Positions 1 to 5,082 of a DNA stretch of 7,046 nt are shown piece by piece (position 1 is the stretch's first letter; the number at the start of each line of letters is the position of its first letter). The translations under genes and the position numbers were made by a program. The DNA lies in assembly GCA_025350345.1 (NCBI GenBank), contig JANXYA010000350.1, positions 1 to 7,046 on the forward strand, in the 5' to 3' direction. A model generated the notes under the pieces. It made no database searches and was not told the DNA's origin. It saw nothing but the letters and a program-made list of their open reading frames with translations. This DNA comes from Gammaproteobacteria bacterium. GTDB lineage: Bacteria; Pseudomonadota; Gammaproteobacteria; Steroidobacterales; Steroidobacteraceae.

Positions 1-360
1 GTCCAGCACCGTCCTGACCGCCCGCAGAAGCTCTCCCGCTGCACTGTCTTTGGAGAGGAAACCGCTCGCACCGGCACGCAGGACGTTCACGGCATACTGG
101 CGCTCCGGGAATCCGCTCAGCACCAGGACGCGCGTGTCAGGGTGAGTGGAGCGCACCTGCCGCAGCACGTCCAGTCCGCTTCTATCGGGCATGCTTATAT
201 CGAGCAGCAACAGGTTCCAGGTACCCAGGCGCAACTGCTCGAGGGTTTCACGGCCGCTCGCCGCCTCGCCAATGTCGCGAATGCTGCTGTCGGCTTCGAG
301 GAACTGGCGAATTCCGGCACGTACGACGGCGTGATCATCGGCGATAAGTACGCGAGTCAT
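1..360 (-). CDS. Response regulator, NarL/FixJ type, receiver domain (3' end outside window)
   Basis: The protein starts with ATG at 360 and its reading frame is still open at base 1, giving 120 residues that form one complete receiver domain. Visible key residues are the acidic pair D8-D9 (in IADDH), phospho-acceptor D54 (in LLDISMPDRSG), switch S82 (in VLSGF) and K104 (in GFLSKDS). The AGASGFLSKD segment and spacing are typical of the NarL/FixJ family, so a LuxR-type helix-turn-helix output domain is expected beyond the left edge; it is not seen here. In this family a partner histidine kinase phosphorylates the aspartate and the dimer then binds promoters. No kinase gene lies on the visible side. 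A GAGAGGG purine run about 8 bases upstream supports the start. Class is secure; the signal and regulon are unknown. Confidence 0.92.
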   Translation of the reverse strand, partial: MTRVLIADDHAVVRAGIRQFLEADSSIRDIGEAASGRETLEQLRLGTWNLLLLDISMPDRSGLDVLRQVRSTHPDTRVLVLSGFPERQYAVNVLRAGASGFLSKDSAAGELLRAVRTVLD

Positions 361-407
361 TGCGAAGCCCTCTCTAGCCCTGAGTGATCCGCGAGCCAGG
401 ATTTATC

Positions 408-413
408 AGTATA
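408..413 (-). promoter_or_regulatory. Possible -10 box for the response regulator
   Basis: Read on the minus strand, the hexamer is TATACT, one base from TATAAT, about 48 bases upstream of the response-regulator start codon. No convincing -35 box is found at 16-18 bases spacing, so this is only a candidate. Confidence 0.2.
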
Positions 414-579
414 GCCATTGGCACCGGATTGGATCGTGCGCGATTGGTTGCACCGCATGCTGGCGGCCGGGGCAGCGCCCGGCATGTACTTTGACCGTGA
501 CAGAATACTCCGATGGCCCGTGCGGGGCGGGATTGTAGCCGCGCAGTCCGCGCCCGCATGCCACACAACTCCTGGCGGT

Positions 580-637
580 TGGCGACCGTGGGTGGCGATT
601 GAACTCGCGTGACCATCGCGTGATCTCGTGGCGACCG
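580..637 (+). repeat. Short direct repeats, possible recombinase arm sites
   Basis: TGGCGACCG occurs at 580-588 and again at 629-637, with a third partial copy TGGCGAT at 593-599. Between them CGCGTGA occurs at 606-612 and 617-623, 11 bases apart, about one helical turn. They lie 80-140 bases from the tRNA-derived core at 717. Tyrosine recombinases of the lambda type bind short direct repeats at such distances from the core, which is why they are listed. In GC-rich DNA chance repeats of 7-9 bases are common, so the functional reading is weak. Confidence 0.3.
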
Positions 638-716
638 CTAGTGCTCTATTGGGCGATCAGCAACGGACGCCCCGCGACAAGTCATTGAATTGACTTACCC
701 AGCACCGTAGATGCCG

Positions 717-761
717 CTCATAATGCCGAGGTCGTGAGTTCGAGTCTCACCCTAGCCACCA
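717..761 (+). other. 3' half of a tRNA (anticodon CAU, Met-like), attachment-site remnant
   Basis: The sequence reads as a tRNA from the anticodon loop onward: loop CTCATAA (717-723, anticodon CAT), 3' anticodon strand TGCCG, variable region, T stem GTGAG/CTCAC (734-738 and 746-750) around loop TTCGAGT, acceptor strand CCTAGCC (751-757), discriminator A and encoded CCA (759-761). The 5' half is missing: upstream there is no GGCTAGG acceptor strand, no D arm, and the 5' anticodon strand is TGCCG instead of the required CGGCA. Similarity therefore begins at the anticodon loop, a known crossover position for tRNA-targeting tyrosine integrases. CAU could be Met or lysidine-modified Ile; the inferred GGCTAGG acceptor resembles elongator tRNA-Met. 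It is not a functional tRNA gene. Confidence 0.72.
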
Positions 762-774
762 AGTCAACGACTTG
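760..774 (+). terminator. Hairpin directly after the tRNA 3' end
   Basis: CAAGTC (760-765) pairs perfectly with GACTTG (769-774) around a three-base AAC loop, overlapping the tRNA CCA. No T-run follows, so it is a weak candidate for the original tRNA terminator or processing structure that stayed on the chromosome side. Confidence 0.3.
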
Positions 775-1132
775 CGCGCCTCTTCGCGGAGCCGCTTATC
801 GCTTGGCTGGTTTCTGGCCGGGGCGCCTCTGCCCGAGATCGTAGAACCTGAAGCCCTGGCGGCGCCCGGCCCCTAAATGCAGACACGAAGCGCTCATGCT
901 TGCCCTTCCAATGCGCCAGCACCGACCGCCCGGGCATTCGCGTTCAGCCGTAGCACGTTGGCTTTGCGCCCACGTTGACCGGGGCATCAGTGCGGACTGC
1001 CGGCAGCCGCGTGCAGGTGCGACAGCGGCGTTTCCGCCCCGACTTGCATGCGGGTTCAGTATCCGAGTCGATGCAAAGACACGACTGCGGTCGGCGCCAT
1101 CAGGCCATGGATCCAAAAGGGGGTGCCACCGG
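775..1132. other. No recognisable gene between tRNA fragment and metal sensor
   Basis: Open frames exist on both strands because of high GC content, but translated sequences are rich in Arg, Pro and Ser, lack known motifs, and have no convincing start with a ribosome binding site. It lies downstream of the minus-strand metal sensor, where an efflux gene might be expected; none is visible. It could be decayed coding sequence or plain spacer. Confidence 0.5.
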
Positions 1133-1393
1133 CTAAAGGTATTTCGTGACGCCCTGAAATTCCTTGATCAGCGCCCTGACCTCGCGCGGCATCGCCTGAG
1201 AGGTCTCCTCCAGGCAATGGTCGAGGTGATCCTTGATCAACTCCTTCTTGGCATTGCCAATGGCCTTTTCCACGGCATGCAATTGCTGCGCAAGCTCCAT
1301 GCACTCGCGGCCCGACTCCAGCATCTCGATCACAGAGGCCAGATGGCCCTGGGCACGCTTCAGTCGATTGGCGATGTCCGGAAATGCGTGCAT
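1133..1393 (-). CDS. CsoR/RcnR/FrmR-family metal-sensing transcriptional repressor
   Basis: The 86-residue protein has the all-helical layout of this family (DUF156): an N-terminal NRLKRAQGHLASVIEML helix, a central QQLHAVEKAIGNAKKELI helix and a third helix. Candidate ligands are C31, H56 and C60. The spacing 25 then 4 matches the Cys-His-Cys copper site of CsoR; persulfide sensors of the CstR type have the two cysteines but lack the histidine. H2 near the N terminus could add a ligand as in RcnR, so cobalt/nickel or an aldehyde remain possible. Members are tetramers that release DNA when they bind the effector. ATG at 1393 is preceded by GAGGTAAGG. An operator-like dyad lies 28-46 bases upstream, suggesting autoregulation. 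No metal pump is adjacent, so the target is unclear. Confidence 0.9.
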   Translation of the reverse strand: MHAFPDIANRLKRAQGHLASVIEMLESGRECMELAQQLHAVEKAIGNAKKELIKDHLDHCLEETSQAMPREVRALIKEFQGVTKYL

Positions 1394-1420
1394 GGTCCCT
1401 TACCTCGCGATGAATAATCC

Positions 1421-1439
1421 TATCCCCCTAGACAGGATA
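1421..1439 (-). promoter_or_regulatory. Putative operator of the CsoR-like repressor
   Basis: TATCC (1421-1425) and GGATA (1435-1439) form a dyad around a C-rich centre (five consecutive C, then TAG). Read on the minus strand this is an AT-flanked G-tract with inverted arms, the general style of CsoR/RcnR/FrmR operators. It lies just upstream of the repressor gene and overlaps the proposed -10 box. Confidence 0.5.
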
Positions 1440-1463
1440 CAGGAATGGGCTTAAAGTCGTGAA
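1434..1463 (-). promoter_or_regulatory. Possible promoter of the CsoR-like gene
   Basis: On the minus strand TTCACG (1458-1463) and TATCCT (1434-1439) are separated by 18 bases. Both are poor matches to sigma-70 boxes. The -10 falls inside the operator-like dyad, which would allow simple repression. Confidence 0.3.
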
Positions 1464-2101
1464 CAGTCGTATTGCCCTGGAGGCGTCCTGCTTTGGACGG
1501 CAGCAGTAGTAGAGGCGATTGGCGCTGCGTTTGCCGCAGCGGACTCCCGGCCCGATAACGCCCCGCACCGCCGGGGCGCCATCCCGCCGAGAGCGGGACG
1601 CGCACGGGAATTCAGACTGCCTGGTCTGATCCGGCCTTTCACCCAGCCCCTCAACTAATCGGACACAAACGGCGGCTATCGTCTAGGACGTTGCCATCGC
1701 TTGGCGCCGGGTCGCGGACCCGCGGCTGGGCGGGCGTGGGGCGTGAGTCTTGGTGAACTGGAGCGGATTGGAGGGTGTCATGGAACTGCAACGGGTCAGA
1801 CACGGTGTGTTGACGGAACTGTCGCCGGCATGGTCTCGCCAGCCTGTTGCGCGAGCGTTTATCGGTGACCGAGTCATCGGACCGGGTCCCGTCGCAGCTG
1901 CACATTGCACCCGGGCTGGTGTCCATGATTCGGGCAACACCCAGGGCCTCTCTAACGAACTGGGACTGTCCCAGGTTCCTCGATGCCGCTGGCAGGTCGA
2001 TGATCGGACCGGCCGTCTCGAGGCGCGGTGGGCGATCCGTGCTTGACCTTAAGGCAACAACCCGCACCGCCGCGGTCCGAGTGGAGTCGGGCGGCTGCGA
2101 C
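1464..2101. other. Long leader region without a recognised gene
   Basis: No known domain is seen on either strand. The reading frame of the porin stays open far upstream, with an ATG at 1847, but residues encoded before about 2039 resemble no exported protein N terminus. A long minus-strand frame across 1651-2229 is low-complexity and overlaps the porin signal-peptide region. The left part contains a series of hairpins (1523-1629). The rest may be an untranslated leader, decayed coding sequence, or a gene type I cannot recognise. Confidence 0.45.
1523..1629. other. Cluster of four short stem-loops
   Basis: Four perfect stems follow one another: CGCTGCG/CGCAGCG (1523-1529, 1535-1541), CCCCG/CGGGG (1561-1565, 1572-1576), TCCCGC/GCGGGA (1582-1587, 1593-1598) and TCAGAC/GTCTGA (1612-1617, 1624-1629), with loops of 5-6 bases. 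They could be part of a structured leader or small RNA, or terminators without T-runs. No known riboswitch class is recognised. Confidence 0.3.
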
Positions 2102-3538
2102 GTGCTGGAGCGGGGTCGGGCTGGTCCCGGCCTGCTGGGGCTTCCGCGCCTGGGTGCCACTGTCGCACTGTGGATTGCCGTGGCCGCACCCGGATTTTCC
2201 CAACAGCTGTCGGCCGATCCGCCCGACATGCCGGCGCCGACAGCTGCGCCGCCAGCGGGAGATGCACCCGCGGCTGATGCCTCATGGAGAAGCGGCAGCG
2301 AACGCTTCGCCGTCCACTATCAAGCCACGTTCACGGAGCAGGGGACAGGTCCCTTCCACGCGCCCTATCAGGGCCCCAACAGCCTCTCGCCGCGGCACGC
2401 GGCAGAAACGTTTGATTTGACGCTGTATCTAGGTGCTCGCCTCTGGCCGGGGGCCGAGGCGTGGATCAATCCTGAAACTGACCAGGGCTTCGGTCTCGAC
2501 AATACGGTCGGTCTCGCCGGCTTTCCGAGCGGCGAGTCCTACAGGGTCGGCCGCAGCCACCTCTATTGGAGGCTGCCCCGGCTGTTCTTGCGACAGAGCC
2601 TCGATATGGGCGGCGAGCGCCAGAAGCTCGATGCCCTCGCAAATCAATTCGACGGTTCCCAGGGCGCCAATCGCTGGGTATTCACCGTGGGCAAATTTGG
2701 CGTCACCGATATCTTCGATGCCAATCCGTATGCGCACGATCCGCGCGGTGACTTCATGAACTGGACCGCCGTCGATGTCGGCACTTTCGACTATGCCGCG
2801 GACGCCTGGGGTTTTACGGCGGGTGCGGCCGCCGAATGGTACCGGGGGGCGTGGACCGCACGTGCCGGCGTATTCGACCTTTCAAACGTACCGAACAGCG
2901 AAACGCTCGAGCCGGGTTTTCACGAGTTTCAGTGGGTTGGCGAGGTTGAACGGCGACACGAGCTGGCGGGACTGCCCGGCAAGGTGCTCCTGACGTTCTT
3001 CGACAGCCGCGGTCGCATGGCCCTGCTTGACGAGGTGGTCAGTACCGCTCGCAGCACCGGCGAGAGCCTGGCGAATGTCCTGATTTCCGTGCGCCGTTAC
3101 CGGGATAGAACCGGCGTCAGCGTGAATCTGGCGCAGCAGCTGAGCGCTGATGTGGGGATGTTTGCGCGCGCCGGCAAGGCCGGCGGCAATGTCGAGGCCT
3201 ACGAGTTCACGGATGTCGACCAGTCGCTTTCGATGGGCCTGTCGCTCAAAGGCCGTCGTTGGGGCCGCAGCGACGATACGGCGGGTCTCGCGACCATCGT
3301 CAACGAAGTCTCTGCCGCGCGTGAGCGCTACCTGAACGCGGGCGGCCTCGGTATCCTCGTGGGTGATGGGCGGCTGCCTCACCCGGGACCGGAACAGATC
3401 CTGGAAAGCTATTATGAATTCAGCGTGGCAGCCTGGGCGCAGGTGACGCTGGATTACCAGTATGTCGTCAATCCTGCCTACAACTCCGATCGCGGGCCGG
3501 TGTCGGTACTGGCCTTACGGGCGCATGCTCAGTTCTAA
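2102..3538 (+). CDS. OprB-type (carbohydrate-selective) outer-membrane porin
   Basis: From the GTG at 2102 the protein is 478 residues. It begins with a signal peptide: Arg-containing start, hydrophobic core LGATVALWIAVAA, likely cleavage after GFS at residue 33. A Pro/Ala-rich linker follows to about residue 60, then a barrel with alternating polar and aromatic residues ending in Phe (ALRAHAQF), as outer-membrane barrels do. The block around residues 160-215 (FLRQSLDMGGE, NQFDGSQGANR, VGKFGVTDIFDANPYAHDPR), then FDYAADAWGF and GVFDLSNVPNSE, is characteristic of the OprB family. Members let sugars or other small solutes through the outer membrane. The start is unsettled: GTG at 2039 has a weak GGTGGG site 6 bases upstream, GTG at 2081 and ATG at 1847 are also in frame. 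The Nramp-type gene follows after 81 bases, so co-transcription is plausible; the true substrate is unknown. Confidence 0.85.
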   Translation: MLERGRAGPGLLGLPRLGATVALWIAVAAPGFSQQLSADPPDMPAPTAAPPAGDAPAADASWRSGSERFAVHYQATFTEQGTGPFHAPYQGPNSLSPRHAAETFDLTLYLGARLWPGAEAWINPETDQGFGLDNTVGLAGFPSGESYRVGRSHLYWRLPRLFLRQSLDMGGERQKLDALANQFDGSQGANRWVFTVGKFGVTDIFDANPYAHDPRGDFMNWTAVDVGTFDYAADAWGFTAGAAAEWYRGAWTARAGVFDLSNVPNSETLEPGFHEFQWVGEVERRHELAGLPGKVLLTFFDSRGRMALLDEVVSTARSTGESLANVLISVRRYRDRTGVSVNLAQQLSADVGMFARAGKAGGNVEAYEFTDVDQSLSMGLSLKGRRWGRSDDTAGLATIVNEVSAARERYLNAGGLGILVGDGRLPHPGPEQILESYYEFSVAAWAQVTLDYQYVVNPAYNSDRGPVSVLALRAHAQF

Positions 3539-3593
3539 TGGCCATGACCAGACAATGTGGTGGCGAATTGAGGCTGTTGCCGGGTAACCTCGA

Positions 3594-3623
3594 ATGACTG
3601 GCAGAGCCGAGGTCCGACCTTGA
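3594..3623 (+). CDS. Possible 9-residue leader peptide overlapping the transporter start
   Basis: ATG at 3594 opens a frame encoding MTGRAEVRP; its TGA stop (3621-3623) overlaps the TTG start of the transporter (3620-3622). Such overlap can couple translation of the downstream gene to ribosomes leaving the leader. It has no strong Shine-Dalgarno sequence and may be chance. Confidence 0.2.
   Translation: MTGRAEVRP
3609..3613 (+). promoter_or_regulatory. Shine-Dalgarno site deciding the TTG start
   Basis: GAGGT at 3609-3613 sits six bases before TTG at 3620. It supports the rare TTG start of the transporter gene, which otherwise has no ATG or GTG ahead of the first conserved residues. Confidence 0.6.
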
Positions 3624-4888
3624 ATTATTTTGCGAAACTTTATTATCCCCTGCGCAAGGCCTGGAAAGCGGTTGGGTTGTACCTGGTCATCGCGGGCCCG
3701 GGCATGGTCGTCATGGTCGCCGACAATGACGCCGGCGGAATCACGACCTATGCGGCGACGGGTGCGAAGTATGGCTACCACCTGATCTGGTTCCTGCTCC
3801 TGCTGATCCCGGTGGCCTATTACGTCCAGGAGATGACGGTGCGGCTCGGTGCCGTCACCAAGCGCGGTCACGCCGAAGCCATCTTCGACGGCTTCGGTGC
3901 ATTCTGGGGCTGGTTCTCGCTGCTGGACCTGCTGATCGTGGACTGGCTCACGCTGGTCACCGAATTCGTCGGCATGACGGCGGCGTTTGCCATCTTTGGG
4001 GTGCCCGCGTGGATCACCGTCATCGGCGTCATTCTGCTGATGGCCGTCATCGTCCTCAATGGCCGGTATTGGACGTTTGAGAAGCTGGCGCTCCTGTTCT
4101 GCGCGCTGAATCTGGTCTACATCCCGGGTGCCTTCATGGTCCATCCGAATGTCCGGGACGTGCTGCATCAGGGACTGATTCCAAACTTCGCCGGCGGGTT
4201 CAACGGCCAGTTATTCTTCTTCCTGATGGCCAACATCGGCACCACGATCGCCCCGTGGATGCTGTTTTTCCAGCAAAGTGCCGTGGTCGACAAAGGGATG
4301 CTCGAAAAGGACATCCCCTGGGGTCGCTTTGACACCCTGCTCGGCTCCATCATTACCGTAGTCGTCGCGATATTCATCGTCATCGTGACCGGGACCGTGC
4401 TGCCGGGAATCGACATCGACAGCGCCGCCCAGGCTGCTCACGAACTGATGAAGACCGACCGGTACGTCGGGACCTTCCTGGCCATTGGCCTGTTCGACGC
4501 CGGCCTGCTGGGCGCGATCTGCATCTCGCTGGCCAGTTCCTGGGCCTTCGGGGAGATTTTCGGCTGGGCGCACTCGCTCAACACCAAGATCCGCCAGGCG
4601 CCATGGTTCTACGCGACTTACTTCGCAATGCTCATCACTTCCGGCCTCGTGGTCCTGATCCCGAAGGCGCCCCTGGTCCTGATCACCCTGTTCGTGCAGG
4701 TGATCGCAGTGACCCTGTTGCCGGCCGCGCTGGTGTTCCTGATCCTGCTGCTGAATGACCGTGCCACGATGGGCGAGCGCCGCAACACCCGCGCCCAGAA
4801 TCTCATCGGCGGATTCATCGTCGTTTCGATCATCATCCTGTCGACGCTGTACGGCATCTCCGTGCTGTTCCCCAATCTGTTCAACTAA
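3620..4888 (+). CDS. Nramp-related divalent metal transporter, probably magnesium type (NRMT-like)
   Basis: The 422-residue protein is an inner-membrane Nramp (SLC11) relative with about 11 hydrophobic spans. Span 1 carries GPGMVVMVADNDAGG (26-40); at the canonical metal-binding Asp-Pro-Gly-Asn it has D37-A-G-G. Span 6 carries NIGTTIAPWMLFFQQ (205-219), where Mn/Fe Nramps have Met-Pro-His; here the Met and His positions are A211 and W213. The Met sulfur favours soft transition metals and its loss permits alkaline-earth ions in studied Nramps; the magnesium-transporting NRMT branch lacks it. The adjacent MgtE-like regulator gene supports Mg2+ as substrate. Translation starts at TTG 3620. The genes downstream follow at 14 and 3 bases, so it heads a tight operon; the porin lies 81 bases upstream. 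Family assignment is firm, magnesium specificity is inferred. Confidence 0.9.
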   Translation: MNYFAKLYYPLRKAWKAVGLYLVIAGPGMVVMVADNDAGGITTYAATGAKYGYHLIWFLLLLIPVAYYVQEMTVRLGAVTKRGHAEAIFDGFGAFWGWFSLLDLLIVDWLTLVTEFVGMTAAFAIFGVPAWITVIGVILLMAVIVLNGRYWTFEKLALLFCALNLVYIPGAFMVHPNVRDVLHQGLIPNFAGGFNGQLFFFLMANIGTTIAPWMLFFQQSAVVDKGMLEKDIPWGRFDTLLGSIITVVVAIFIVIVTGTVLPGIDIDSAAQAAHELMKTDRYVGTFLAIGLFDAGLLGAICISLASSWAFGEIFGWAHSLNTKIRQAPWFYATYFAMLITSGLVVLIPKAPLVLITLFVQVIAVTLLPAALVFLILLLNDRATMGERRNTRAQNLIGGFIVVSIIILSTLYGISVLFPNLFN

Positions 4889-4902
4889 CCGAGTACCAAA
4901 GC

Positions 4903-5079
4903 ATGGGCCCCATCCGCAACCTGCTCGCAAAGATCGGCGCGATCAACACGCTCTATCGGGAGCCGCGCATCGAGATGTCGGGCGCCGTGCGCCTCTCCCT
5001 GCTCGTGCTCAGGGTGTACCTGGTGGCCCTGGTGGCCCTGATGATTTACAAGTTCGTTCAGATCGTGACGCAGGGATAG
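4903..5079 (+). CDS. 58-residue single-span membrane protein between transporter and regulator
   Basis: ATG at 4903 encodes 58 residues ending in TAG at 5079. Residues 1-29 are polar with net positive charge (MGPIRNLLAK, then NTLYREPRIEMSG); residues 31-48 form one hydrophobic span (LSLLVLRVYLVALVALMI) that contains R37; a short YKFVQIVTQG tail follows. It starts 14 bases after the transporter stop and ends 3 bases before the regulator start, and codon choice matches its neighbours, which argues for a real translated gene. Its ribosome binding site is weak, suggesting translational coupling. By the positive-inside rule the N terminus should face the cytoplasm, near the regulator. I recognise no named family. 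A role as an accessory subunit or as a membrane anchor for the MgtE-like protein is inference. Confidence 0.75.
   Translation: MGPIRNLLAKIGAINTLYREPRIEMSGAVRLSLLVLRVYLVALVALMIYKFVQIVTQG
5072..5075 (+). promoter_or_regulatory. Shine-Dalgarno of the MgtE-like gene inside the microprotein's last codons
   Basis: AGGG at 5072-5075 lies seven bases before ATG 5083 and within the last codons of the 58-residue gene. Ribosomes finishing that gene stop on top of this site, so the two genes are probably translationally coupled. Confidence 0.5.
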
Positions 5080-5082
5080 GCC

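Larger units (their letters stand above)
361..716. other. Gene-poor stretch left of the tRNA fragment
   Basis: Short open frames exist on both strands but none has a recognisable domain, a good ribosome binding site or consistent codon bias. The stretch holds the upstream region of the response regulator, a cluster of short direct repeats (580-637) and a small hairpin (AAGTCA at 679-684 pairing with TGACTT at 691-696). If the tRNA fragment at 717-761 is an attachment site, this is the terminal, non-coding end of the former mobile element. Confidence 0.5.

Noticed and set aside
686..761. A complete tRNA gene
   Set aside because: Only the 3' half folds. No GGCTAGG acceptor strand or D arm precedes it, and the 5' anticodon strand TGCCG cannot pair properly with TGCCG on the 3' side.
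896..1417. Plus-strand frame of 173 codons over the metal sensor
   Set aside because: It overlaps the CsoR-like gene, which has real family motifs and a ribosome binding site on the minus strand; the plus-strand product shows no motif.
1651..2229. Minus-strand frame of 192 codons
   Set aside because: Ser, Arg and Pro rich without a domain, and it runs into the porin signal-peptide region on the opposite strand.
3539..3619. Mg2+-sensing M-box riboswitch ahead of the transporter
   Set aside because: The 81-base gap is too short for that RNA, and the conserved helices are not seen.
3515..4168. Minus-strand frame of 217 codons opposite the transporter start
   Set aside because: The same antisense artefact, rich in Asp, His and Gln; it also crosses the porin-transporter junction.
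4211..4930. Minus-strand frame of 239 codons opposite the transporter
   Set aside because: The translation is almost entirely Asp, Gln, His, Glu and Gly, typical of the reverse complement of a membrane-protein gene, with no recognisable domain.
5020..5040. Tandem CTGGTGGCC repeat in the microprotein gene
   Set aside because: Two adjacent 9-base copies encode LVA-LVA in the membrane span; this is explained by repeated hydrophobic codons.
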